From assembly GCA_934277845.1 (NCBI GenBank), contig CAKQVV010000104.1, positions 1 to 5,997 of the forward strand: DNA of 5,997 nt, given 5' to 3'. Shown in pieces: positions 1 to 5,809 of this stretch (the stretch's first letter is position 1; each line of letters starts with the position of its first letter). The translations under genes were made by a program, and so were the position numbers. Source of the stretch: an uncultured Clostridia bacterium (GTDB lineage: Bacteria; Bacillota; Clostridia; Christensenellales; Pumilibacteraceae). The notes below the pieces were generated by a model. That model had not been told where the DNA came from and made no database searches. It was given only the letters and a program-made list of their open reading frames with translations.

Positions 1-32
1 GACTCTTTTGTTATTCGGTTATAAATTTACGT

Positions 33-674
33 TTACTTCGTGCCGAAGAGGCGGTCGCCCGCGTCGCCGAGCCCCGGGAGAATATAACCGTTCTCGTTGA
101 GGCAACGGTCGAGCGTGGAAACGTAGATGTTCACGTCGGGATGAGTTTCGGCTACTTTACCGACGCCCTCGGGCGCGCCGATGATCGCCATGAACTTGAT
201 GTTCTTGCAGCCGCGTTTTTTCAGAAGCGCGATTGCGTCGCACGCGCTGCCGCCGGTAGCAAGCATGGGATCGCACAACAGCACGAGTTTATTCTCGATG
301 CCATCAGGGAGCTTGCAGTAATATTCCTGCGGTTCGAGCGTGCTTTCGTCGCGGTACATACCGATATGTCCTACTCTAGCGGACGGGAAAAGGACGTGGA
401 TACCGTTGACCATGCCCAGTCCCGCGCGAAGAATGGGAACGATGGCGATCGAGTTATCCTTGACAACCTGCTGTTTGCAGGTTTCGAGCGGAGTTTTGAC
501 CTCTTTCTCGACGGTAGGAACGCCGTCTTTAAGACTCTCGTAGGTCATGAGCGTGGTGATTTCCTCGATAAGTTCGCGGAATTCTTTCATGCTGGTTTTC
601 TCGTCGCGAAGAATCGCGATTTTGTGACGGATAAGCGGGTGATCGAAAATCACTACGTTTTTGTAATCTTTCAT
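33..674 (-). CDS. upp: Uracil phosphoribosyltransferase (upp1)
   Basis: Cytoplasmic pyrimidine-salvage enzyme that makes UMP from uracil and PRPP. The 213-residue length is close to that of bacterial Upp proteins. Visible motifs: an N-terminal HPLIRHK segment, the VPILRAGLGM strand-loop (about residues 79-88), the PRPP-binding loop DPMLATGGS (135-143), APEG (167-170) and the C-terminal uracil-binding segment GYILPGLGDAGD (196-207) ending in FGTK. All match the family, apart from NENGYI where NEHGYI or NDHGYI is usual. The start is fixed by AAGGAG at 681-686 on the minus strand, 6 bases before ATG. The gene is divergent from the DUF523 gene and shares an 86-base intergenic region with it. I see no good consensus promoter for it; the AT-rich run at 688-697 is the best -10 candidate. 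No terminator lies in the 32 bases after the stop. A second upp lies about 530 bases away. Confidence 0.96.
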   Translation of the reverse strand: MKDYKNVVIFDHPLIRHKIAILRDEKTSMKEFRELIEEITTLMTYESLKDGVPTVEKEVKTPLETCKQQVVKDNSIAIVPILRAGLGMVNGIHVLFPSARVGHIGMYRDESTLEPQEYYCKLPDGIENKLVLLCDPMLATGGSACDAIALLKKRGCKNIKFMAIIGAPEGVGKVAETHPDVNIYVSTLDRCLNENGYILPGLGDAGDRLFGTK

Positions 675-712
675 TTGTTTCTCCTTTTCATATATTTTTG
701 TCCGTGCCGTCC

Positions 713-741
713 TTGATTTTTACCGCGGAATATGCTAGAAT
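713..741 (+). promoter_or_regulatory. Promoter of the DUF523/tudS-like gene
   Basis: TTGATT (713-718), a 17-base spacer and TAGAAT (736-741), preceded by an extended -10 TGC (733-735). Transcription would start near 748, so the transcript would begin almost at the ribosome binding site (GGAGGA, 748-753) and have an untranslated leader of only about 13 bases. Confidence 0.7.
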
Positions 742-749
742 ATTCGCGG
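723..749. promoter_or_regulatory. Inverted repeat over the upp1/tudS intergenic promoter
   Basis: CCGCGGAATAT (723-733) and ATATTCGCGG (740-749) are reverse complements apart from one extra G in the left arm, with a 6-base centre. The dyad covers the -10 box of the plus-strand promoter and touches the ribosome binding site. An outer pair, CCGTCC (707-712) and GGACGG (751-756), extends the symmetry. It could be an operator acting on both divergent genes. The binding protein is unknown. Confidence 0.4.
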
Positions 750-760
750 AGGACGGATAT

Positions 761-1180
761 ATGCAAAAAATTCTCGTAAGCGCGTGTCTGTGCGGCAACA
801 AATGCCGCTACAAAGGCGACGACTGCTTTAACGGCAAAGTCGCCGAACTTGCCAAAAACAATATCGTTATTCCCGTGTGCGCCGAACAACTCGGCGGATT
901 GCCCACTCCCCGGCACCCTGCCGAACGCGTTGGCGACAAAGTGATTTCGAATGTCGGCACCGACGTGACCGAACAGTACTCGCGCGGCGCGGACTTTGCG
1001 GTCGCGATCGCAAAAGCAAACGGCGTCGACTATTGCATCATGAAAGCCAACAGTCCGTCGTGCGGAAAAGGCGTGATCTACGACGGCACGTTTTCCGGCG
1101 GCAAGACGAGCGGCAACGGGCTTACGACCGAACGGCTTTTAGCCGCAGGGTTCAGGGTATACACCGAGGACGAGATTTAA
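761..1180 (+). CDS. tudS: DUF523 protein, probable TudS-type thiouracil desulfidase
   Basis: A 139-residue DUF523 protein. Characterised members (TudS) carry a [4Fe-4S] cluster held by three cysteines and remove sulfur from thiouracil or 4-thio-UMP, giving uracil or UMP. Visible family motifs: SACLCGNKCRY (residues 7-17), PVCAEQLGGLPTPRHPAE (38-55) and SPSCG (98-102), followed by IYDGTF (106-111). The likely cluster ligands are C9, C40 and C101, with E42 as a candidate catalytic acid. The usual CPE is CAE here, and C11, C15, C22 and C92 are extra cysteines. The ATG at 761 is chosen because GGAGGA (748-753) sits 7 bases upstream; the longer open frame from 698 would run through the promoter. 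The gene lies between two upp genes and near a uracil permease gene, which supports a thiopyrimidine role. The family assignment is firm; the exact substrate is inferred. Confidence 0.88.
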   Translation: MQKILVSACLCGNKCRYKGDDCFNGKVAELAKNNIVIPVCAEQLGGLPTPRHPAERVGDKVISNVGTDVTEQYSRGADFAVAIAKANGVDYCIMKANSPSCGKGVIYDGTFSGGKTSGNGLTTERLLAAGFRVYTEDEI

Positions 1181-1196
1181 TCCCGTCCTTTTTTTT
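1167..1196 (+). terminator. Intrinsic terminator overlapping the tudS stop codon
   Basis: AGGACG (1167-1172) pairs with CGTCCT (1184-1189), with an inner GAT/ATC pairing, and eight T follow (1189-1196). The stop codon (1178-1180) lies inside the hairpin. It works only for the plus strand; the convergent upp2 gets no T-run from it. Confidence 0.75.
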
Positions 1197-1208
1197 GCGG
1201 TTTTCCGG

Positions 1209-1850
1209 TTATTTCGTGCCGAAAATACGGTCGCCGGCATCGCCGAACGCGGTGACGATATAGCCGTGCTCGTTGAGCGGTGCGTCGGCATAGTGCGCGA
1301 CGTAGATCTGTACGTCGGGATGAGCAACAGCCACCCTCTTCACTCCCTCGGGAGCGGCGATAAGCGAAAGAAGTTTGATCTTCTTAAAGCCGCGTTCCTT
1401 GATGAAGTTGATCGCGGCGGCTGCGGAACCGCCGGTAGCGAGCGCGGGATCGACGACGATGCAGGTGCCGTTCACGCAGTCCTTGGGCAGTTTGCAATAA
1501 TACTCGTGCGGCTGCAAAGTTTCTTCGTCGCGATAAAGACCGATATGTCCTATTCTCGCGTTGGGGAAAAGCGCGGTAAGCCCGTCGACCATACCCAGTC
1601 CCGCGCGAAGGATAGGTACTATCGCGATCGGCTCGTCCACGACGGGCGACTCGAATTTCGACAGCGGAGCCTGAATCATGACGTTCCTGGTCGGAAGATC
1701 GCGGAACGCCTCGTATCCCATGAGCATAGCGATTTCGGAAACGATTTCGCGGAATTCCTTGGTGCTGGTGGTCACGTCGCAAAGATGCGTTATTTTGTGC
1801 GCGACGAGCGGGTGATTAAGAACGGTTACGTTCTTCATATAATCCTGCAT
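1209..1850 (-). CDS. upp: Second, divergent uracil phosphoribosyltransferase (upp2)
   Basis: A 213-residue paralogue of upp1, about half identical by eye. It keeps VPILRAGLGM (78-87), the PRPP loop DPALATGGS (134-142), APEG and the FGTK C-terminus, so PRPP binding and the fold look intact. The uracil-binding loop differs: the usual PGLGDAGD reads TAFGDAGD (200-207), and ADAPLNEHGYI precedes it. This may change base preference or activity. The start at 1850 is supported by GAGAGG (1860-1865 on the minus strand) with 9-base spacing and by alignment with upp1; an internal ATG at 1838 has a closer but weaker site. It has its own strong promoter and is convergent with the DUF523 gene, with 28 bases between their stops. 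I see no clear terminator for it. It could also serve another pyrimidine or thiopyrimidine base. Confidence 0.92.
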   Translation of the reverse strand: MQDYMKNVTVLNHPLVAHKITHLCDVTTSTKEFREIVSEIAMLMGYEAFRDLPTRNVMIQAPLSKFESPVVDEPIAIVPILRAGLGMVDGLTALFPNARIGHIGLYRDEETLQPHEYYCKLPKDCVNGTCIVVDPALATGGSAAAAINFIKERGFKKIKLLSLIAAPEGVKRVAVAHPDVQIYVAHYADAPLNEHGYIVTAFGDAGDRIFGTK

Positions 1851-1879
1851 TTGTATGTACCTCTCTTGTTCTTCAAAAG

Positions 1880-1908
1880 ATTATACCACTTTTTCGCCCC
1901 GATTTCAA
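1880..1908 (-). promoter_or_regulatory. Promoter of upp2
   Basis: On the minus strand, TTGAAA (1908-1903), a 17-base spacer and a perfect TATAAT (1885-1880). Start is expected near 1873, giving a leader of about 23 bases with no room for an attenuator, unlike uraA. Confidence 0.85.
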
Positions 1909-1936
1909 CCGTTACGAGGCAAGCGGCAAAAATATT

Positions 1937-1973
1937 TTTACACCCCGAAAACAAGAGCGTTCCGGGGTGTAAA
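1937..1973 (-). terminator. Terminator hairpin after uraA
   Basis: TTTACACCCCG and CGGGGTGTAAA form an 11-base-pair perfect stem (arms 1963-1973 and 1937-1947), starting 33 bases after the uraA stop. On the minus strand a short A-rich run and then TATTTTT follow, so the U-tract is displaced by a few bases. It separates uraA transcription from the upp2 promoter. Confidence 0.7.
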
Positions 1974-1977
1974 GTTT

Positions 1978-2023
1978 ACTTGATTGTTCGGAAAACCGTT
2001 ACTTGATTATTCGGAAACCTTTT
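1978..2023. repeat. Imperfect 23-base tandem repeat at the uraA 3' end
   Basis: Positions 1978-2000 and 2001-2023 match at 19 of 23 bases; both begin ACTTGATT and contain TTCGGAAA. The right copy covers the last uraA codons and stop, and the left copy lies just after the stop. It looks like a small slippage duplication. Confidence 0.6.
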
Positions 2024-3590
2024 CTTCTTTTCCGGTTTCGGTTTTATCCTCGCCCTCGAAATCGAAATCGGGTAATTTTTCCTGGATCGCTCCGTTTTCC
2101 ACCTTTACGTCCTTGTCCTTGCCGCTGTGGGTAATCATATTGATGATGATGCCGACGATCATTGCAAGGGCGAGCGAGGTGACCTGAATAAGCGGGTTGC
2201 CGGTGAGGTGGTTCACGCCGAAGTTGAGCGTCACTCCGCCGATACCGATTACGAGAATAGCCGCGACGGGATAGAGATTGCGGTTGTCGGAAAGGTCGAC
2301 GTCTTTCAGCATCTGAAGACCGCTGACCGAAATAAAACCGTACATTGCGATGCACGCGCCGCCCATTACGCATTTGGGCAGCATATTGATGACCGCCACG
2401 AAGGGGGAAATGAAGGACACCACCATGCACATGATACCGGTTGTGAGAATCGTGAAGGTCGACGCGTCTTTGGAGAGAGCGACGCAACTGATCGATTCGC
2501 CGTAGGTCGTGTTTGCGCTGCCGCCGAAGAACGCGCCCACAATGGAGCCTACGCCGTCGCCGAGAAGCGTGTTGTGAAGACCCGGGGTTTCGAGAAGATC
2601 CTTGCCGACGATGTTGGAAAGGTTTTCGTGGTCGGAGATGTGCTGTGCGAGTTCTACCACCGCGATGGGAACGAAGAGTACCGCGAGATTGCCGATGGTC
2701 GCTCCGTCGAGTACGAAGTCGCGGACGATGGTCGCGCCGCCTTCGATGATCGCACCGTTGGCGTCAACCGCATGGTAGGTAAGTCCGCTCTTGGTGATTG
2801 CTTCGAGGAAAGTGAACTTGGGGTAATCGAGAATACTTCTGAAAGTAAACGGGCTGAAGCAATTGACGATCGGGGCGAAGTCGACGATTCTCATGCCCTT
2901 GCAGAATTCGCTGTCGTTGATATAGCCGAAACCGGTGATAATGAGCGCGAGCACAAGACCTGCGCCGATGCCGACGATAAACGGAATGAGTTTGACGCCC
3001 TTGCCGCCCTTGACGGACGCGACGACGATCGCCGCAAAGGTGAACAAGCCGACGAATACGTACCAAAGGTTGTAATTGCCGCCGCCGTTGCTCATGATCC
3101 AGCTGCCGGCGGTACCGGAAAGCGAAAGACCGATGATTGCGAGGATAGGTCCGATGATGACGTGCGGGAGAAGTTTTTTAATCCAGCCCGAGCCCACGAG
3201 TTTTATGATCAACGCGATGATCACATATACGAGTCCGGCAAACGCCACACCGATGATCAGTCCCCAGTAACCGAAGTTGCTGGTCGCCGCAGCGCAGAGC
3301 GCGCCGAGGAACGTGAAAGACGAGCCGAGAAACACCGGGCTTTTGAAGCGAGTGAACAGCAGATACACGATCGTGCCGAGTCCCGCGCCGAAAAACGCCG
3401 CCGCCGGATCGCAGGTGAGATACGAAACGTACTTTACGCCCTCGTATTCGTAATGGATTGCCGTGCCGCTGATGAGGATCGGTACGAGCAGAGTCGCCGC
3501 CATAATCGCGATCATTTGCTGAAACGCGAATACGAGGTTTTTGCCGAAAGGCGGTCTTTGATGTACGTCGTACACTAGGTTGTTTGCCAT
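2007..3590 (-). CDS. uraA: Uracil permease, NCS2/UraA family, extended form
   Basis: Inner-membrane uracil transporter of the NCS2 family, normally proton-coupled. Family marks: HQRPPFGKNLVFAFQQ near the N-terminus, FLGSSFTFLG (87-96), TGAGS-type and proline-rich membrane segments, KDLLETPGLH (330-339) and SANTTYGESIS (358-368). At 527 residues it is about 100 longer than E. coli UraA. The extra length is an N-terminal loop (about 42-60), an insertion of about 40 residues (about 262-302) before the helix with the substrate-binding glutamate, and a charged cytoplasmic tail (490-527). By alignment from memory, E. coli E241 falls on Q316 and H245 on D320, while E290 is kept as E365 and F73 as F92. 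GGAGG (3601-3605 on the minus strand) precedes the ATG by 10 bases. Expression is probably controlled by the leader attenuator upstream. Family assignment is firm; strict uracil specificity is less so. Confidence 0.93.
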   Translation of the reverse strand: MANNLVYDVHQRPPFGKNLVFAFQQMIAIMAATLLVPILISGTAIHYEYEGVKYVSYLTCDPAAAFFGAGLGTIVYLLFTRFKSPVFLGSSFTFLGALCAAATSNFGYWGLIIGVAFAGLVYVIIALIIKLVGSGWIKKLLPHVIIGPILAIIGLSLSGTAGSWIMSNGGGNYNLWYVFVGLFTFAAIVVASVKGGKGVKLIPFIVGIGAGLVLALIITGFGYINDSEFCKGMRIVDFAPIVNCFSPFTFRSILDYPKFTFLEAITKSGLTYHAVDANGAIIEGGATIVRDFVLDGATIGNLAVLFVPIAVVELAQHISDHENLSNIVGKDLLETPGLHNTLLGDGVGSIVGAFFGGSANTTYGESISCVALSKDASTFTILTTGIMCMVVSFISPFVAVINMLPKCVMGGACIAMYGFISVSGLQMLKDVDLSDNRNLYPVAAILVIGIGGVTLNFGVNHLTGNPLIQVTSLALAMIVGIIINMITHSGKDKDVKVENGAIQEKLPDFDFEGEDKTETGKEEKVSE

Positions 3591-3622
3591 TTTATTTTAA
3601 CCTCCGAAAAGTAAAATTACCC

Positions 3623-3654
3623 AAAAAAAAGAAGTCCCGGAAACGGAAACTTCT
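3623..3654 (-). terminator. Attenuator (intrinsic terminator) in the uraA leader
   Basis: On the minus strand, AGAAGTTTCCG (3654-3644) folds on CGGGACTTCT (3639-3630) with one bulged U, around a small loop, and eight T follow (3630-3623). It lies between the leader peptide and the uraA ribosome binding site, so it would stop transcription before uraA unless disrupted. The left arm begins at the base after the leader stop codon. Confidence 0.8.
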
Positions 3655-3756
3655 CTAACGACCGATATCGAAACGACAAATCGGAAAAGGAAACGAAACG
3701 ACTACGGATTCGTAATGCTTGAGTTTAAGTGTCGGATTGACCGTAGCGATTTGCAT
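3655..3756 (-). CDS. Leader peptide of uraA (33 residues)
   Basis: A short frame read from ATG at 3756 to TAG at 3657-3655, preceded by AAGGAG (3770-3765) at 8-base spacing, as good as any site in the window. The peptide begins MQIATVNPTLKLK and ends RFDIGR. It has no run of one amino acid, so a tRNA-charging attenuator is unlikely. Its second half is encoded by a U-rich tract (17 U in the 30 bases 3700-3671), just after a 6-base-pair hairpin (3716-3701). Its stop codon directly abuts the terminator stem. A ribosome reaching the stop would therefore cover the 5' arm of the terminator. This layout fits coupled, UTP-sensitive attenuation as known for pyrBI and pyrE in enterobacteria. The peptide itself probably has no function. 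Translation is inferred, not shown. Confidence 0.7.
   Translation of the reverse strand: MQIATVNPTLKLKHYESVVVSFPFPICRFDIGR
3701..3716 (-). promoter_or_regulatory. Candidate RNA polymerase pause hairpin in the uraA leader
   Basis: ATTACG (3716-3711), loop AATC and CGTAGT (3706-3701) give a 6-base-pair stem including one G-U pair. The U-rich tract 3700-3671 follows immediately. In the pyrBI model a polymerase short of UTP pauses in such a tract. Confidence 0.45.
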
Positions 3757-3787
3757 TTCTTTTGCTCCTTTGTGCTTAACTTTATAC

Positions 3788-3816
3788 ATTGTATCACATA
3801 CGTTCGTTTGACGCAA
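3788..3816 (-). promoter_or_regulatory. Promoter of the uraA leader transcript
   Basis: On the minus strand, TTGCGT (3816-3811), a 17-base spacer and TACAAT (3793-3788). Start is expected near 3781, about 11 bases before the leader ribosome binding site. The -35 box lies inside an inverted repeat, CGTTTG-ACG-CAAACG (3805-3819), a possible operator. Confidence 0.65.
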
Positions 3817-3874
3817 ACGTTTTGACCACATTTCCGTAAAAAATTTTTCGGGTGTAAAAACCGGCGGACCTGTC

Positions 3875-3880
3875 GATAAT
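3875..3880 (+). promoter_or_regulatory. Weak candidate -10 box of the ferritin-like gene
   Basis: GATAAT is the best plus-strand -10 match between the divergent genes. The -35 is poor (TGTAAA at 3853-3858, 16-base spacer). If used, transcription would start near 3887. No better plus-strand promoter was found in 3800-3947. Confidence 0.3.
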
Positions 3881-3935
3881 TCCGTGGGGGTGGTTCAACC
3901 CTGAATCGCGGGACTTGCCCGCAGTCATACGGAGG
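3880..3935 (+). ncRNA. Possible structured leader covering the ribosome binding site
   Basis: Three helices fit together. P1 pairs TTCCGT (3880-3885) with ACGGAG (3929-3934). P2 pairs GGGT (3888-3891) with ACCC (3898-3901). P3 pairs GCGGG (3908-3912) with CCCGC (3918-3922) and can be lengthened by TGA/TCA (3902-3904, 3925-3927). P1 would hide most of the GGAGG site at 3931-3935. No known riboswitch class was recognised. If transcription begins near 3887, the 5' strand of P1 is absent and only the two hairpins remain. The gene-free stretch 3591-3947 otherwise holds the uraA leader and both promoters. Confidence 0.3.
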
Positions 3936-3947
3936 TTATTTATAAAC

Positions 3948-5210
3948 ATGGCAACGATGAACCCTTTTGAAATACGTCCCGAAAAGCCCGACTCGCTTTT
4001 CCGTGCCCGCAAGGACGTGATACGCACGCCGTGCGGCGCGACGGAAGTCGATCCTTACACGCGCGTGAGAACGATACTCGCCGCCGGTGCGGAATTCGAG
4101 GCGATCGGGTTTTCGCACGCGTTTGCGCGGCATTGCATCGACAACGACCTCAGGCGCGAACTCGCGCTCACCCGCAGGATCGAGCAACAACAGCAAAAAG
4201 CGCTCGCTACGCTGAAACCCATGGACGAAACGGTACTGATGCACACGATCGGATACGAACAACTCGCGGTCGATCTTACGGCGATCATGGCAAGAAACGA
4301 GCCGGACGAATACGTCCGCGCGTCGCTGGACTTCGCTCTCGCCGAGGACTTCGACCACCTCTACCGCTATGCCGATCTTCTCGACGCCGAGCAGAACGTG
4401 CGGGCGGAACTTCTCACCGGCGGACTGACCGAAATCATGCCCGGTCGTCCCACTATTTCCGAACATCGCTACCCGTTCGACGACGTGGCGCGCTCGGTCC
4501 CCGCTTCCCTCTCCGCTCCCGAAACCAAACTCCACACCGCGATAATCACCGCCGCAGAACAGCAGACGATGAATTATTATATGAACGTGGGCGCGGATTA
4601 CGACACCGAAGCGGGCAGGCGGCTTTACTCCGAAATCGCGATGATCGAGGAACAGCACGTCAGCCGTTACGAATCGCTGACGGATCCGTCGGCAACCTGG
4701 CTGGAGATGCTCCTCAGTCACGAGTACGCCGAGTGCTATTTATACTTTTCGCTGTACGAGGACGAAACGGACGAGCGCGTCAGAACGCTTTGGGATCGTC
4801 ATCTCGTCGACGAAATCTCGCACCTTCATAAGGCGGCGGATCTACTGGAAAAGTACGAGAAAAAAGACCGGCAAAAGGTCATACCCGTCGGGAAGTTTCC
4901 TGCGCCCATTGCGTTTACCGGTTGCAGCGGAGCGAACAAGGAATATATCCGCGGCGTGCTGAAAAACACCGAGAACACCGCGGCGATTCTCGAAGACTTC
5001 ACGCGCATTTCCGCTCTGCCCGAAAATTACGAGTTTTTCCGCTACAACGAGCGAGTCAACGGCTCGGTCGCTTCGGTCGCAAGTCACCGCGTGATAAGCG
5101 ACTATATCGCGGAGTTCGGCGAGGACTACCGTTTCGAGGAATCCCCGCACCCGATCGCGCGGCTGAGAAACCGCACCCGCGACAACACGACCGTGGGCAG
5201 AAAAGAATAG
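3948..5210 (+). CDS. Tandem ferritin-like (rubrerythrin-type fold) protein
   Basis: A 420-residue soluble protein without signal peptide or membrane segments; I do not recognise a named family. It contains two helical units with ferritin-like metal-ligand spacing. Unit 1 has E49, E79-x-x-Q82, E104 and D134-x-x-H137. Unit 2 has E204, E234-x-x-H237, E259 and E289-x-x-H292. Each helix pair has its acidic ligands 30 residues apart, and the two units are offset by exactly 155. Unit 2 has the full E, ExxH, E, ExxH set expected for a di-iron site; unit 1 has a Gln in place of one His. The C-terminal 110 residues (about 311-420) match nothing I know and contain one Cys (C326). ATG 3948 follows GGAGG (3931-3935) at a rather long 12 bases; a TTG at 3915 lies upstream of that site. 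A role in peroxide or oxygen defence or iron handling is inferred from the fold only. Confidence 0.8.
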   Translation: MATMNPFEIRPEKPDSLFRARKDVIRTPCGATEVDPYTRVRTILAAGAEFEAIGFSHAFARHCIDNDLRRELALTRRIEQQQQKALATLKPMDETVLMHTIGYEQLAVDLTAIMARNEPDEYVRASLDFALAEDFDHLYRYADLLDAEQNVRAELLTGGLTEIMPGRPTISEHRYPFDDVARSVPASLSAPETKLHTAIITAAEQQTMNYYMNVGADYDTEAGRRLYSEIAMIEEQHVSRYESLTDPSATWLEMLLSHEYAECYLYFSLYEDETDERVRTLWDRHLVDEISHLHKAADLLEKYEKKDRQKVIPVGKFPAPIAFTGCSGANKEYIRGVLKNTENTAAILEDFTRISALPENYEFFRYNERVNGSVASVASHRVISDYIAEFGEDYRFEESPHPIARLRNRTRDNTTVGRKE

Positions 5211-5261
5211 GCAAAACACCTGCATTATCATATCCGGTTTTATAAGTCCCGGAAAAAGCAA

Positions 5262-5289
5262 AAACCGACCTTACACACAAGGTCGGTTT
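5262..5289. terminator. Bidirectional terminator between convergent genes
   Basis: AAACCGACCTT (5262-5272), loop ACACAC and AAGGTCGGTTT (5279-5289) form a perfect 11-base-pair stem. CGTTTTG follows on the plus strand and a TTTTTGCTTTTT run on the minus strand, so it can end both the ferritin-like gene and the MarR gene. The minus-strand direction is stronger. Confidence 0.88.
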
Positions 5290-5314
5290 CGTTTTGCCGT
5301 AAAACCGGTGTTGA

Positions 5315-5749
5315 TTATCTTTCCTGAACGCGCGTATCCTTCATCGCGTCGATCACGACGTCGAGAAGATCGATCATTTCGCTCACTTTTTCGGCGGAAA
5401 CTTTCTTATAAAAATCGGAAAGGAACACTTCTACGTTGCTGAGTTTCGCGTCGATAAGATCGCTGCCCGATTTCGTGATGCGGACGTCGATTTTTCTGCG
5501 GTCGCCCTCGACTTTGTCGAGCGTAACCATGCCTTTTGCGGTAAGACTGTTGATGATCGCGGTAATTCTGCCCTTCGTCACGCCCAGTTCCTCGCTGAGA
5601 TACGACGGCGTAGCGGGTTTGTCGCCGCAATTTTTAAGCACAAGCAAGAAAGCGGTTTCTCCTTTCATAAAATCGGTGAGATCGCCGGTCGCGGGCAACT
5701 TCATCAGGTCTTTCAGTTTGGTACAAAGTTTCCTTACAAGATCTTCCAT
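5315..5749 (-). CDS. MarR-family transcriptional regulator
   Basis: A 144-residue winged-helix regulator of usual MarR length, expected to act as a dimer on DNA. The sequence shows helical dimerisation segments at both ends (about 1-20 and 98-140). The helix-turn-helix covers about 46-72, with LSEELGVTKGRITAIINSL containing the recognition helix, and the wing has the family signature GDRRKIDVRIT (82-92) with D83 and R85. ATG 5749 is preceded by AAGGAG (5758-5763 on the minus strand) at 8 bases. The promoter is near consensus, and a perfect inverted repeat sits between promoter and gene, so autoregulation is likely. The ligand is unknown; there is a single Cys in the N-terminal helix (C9) and one before the wing helices (C41). 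The gene is convergent with the ferritin-like gene, so its targets may lie to the right, outside the window. Confidence 0.92.
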   Translation of the reverse strand: MEDLVRKLCTKLKDLMKLPATGDLTDFMKGETAFLLVLKNCGDKPATPSYLSEELGVTKGRITAIINSLTAKGMVTLDKVEGDRRKIDVRITKSGSDLIDAKLSNVEVFLSDFYKKVSAEKVSEMIDLLDVVIDAMKDTRVQER

Positions 5750-5809
5750 TGTTAACTCTCCTTAGATGTATTTTGCAGCGCATACTACAATACCATAACA
5801 TCTGTTTTT

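Noticed and set aside
698..760. Upstream extension of the DUF523 gene to a start at 698
   Set aside because: The extension would run through the TTGATT/TAGAAT promoter and the ribosome binding site; family similarity begins at the ATG at 761.
2127..3578. Long plus-strand open frame of 483 codons opposite uraA
   Set aside because: It is the antisense shadow of the permease gene; its composition is highly charged and it has no recognisable domain, while the minus strand encodes a clear NCS2 transporter.
3591..3781. PyrR-type attenuator or amino-acid attenuator for uraA
   Set aside because: No PyrR binding-loop sequence was seen, and the leader peptide has no run of a single amino acid.
3886..3906. 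GGTTCAACC resembling a tRNA T-arm
   Set aside because: No acceptor, D or anticodon arms fit around it; it is a simple hairpin.
3915..3947. TTG start for the ferritin-like gene
   Set aside because: It lies upstream of the GGAGG site at 3931-3935 and adds only 11 residues; ATG 3948 follows that site.
3936..4831. Long open frames in other phases across the ferritin-like gene
   Set aside because: Arginine-rich, low-complexity shadows with no ribosome binding site; the plus-strand frame with the periodic ligand motifs is the real one.
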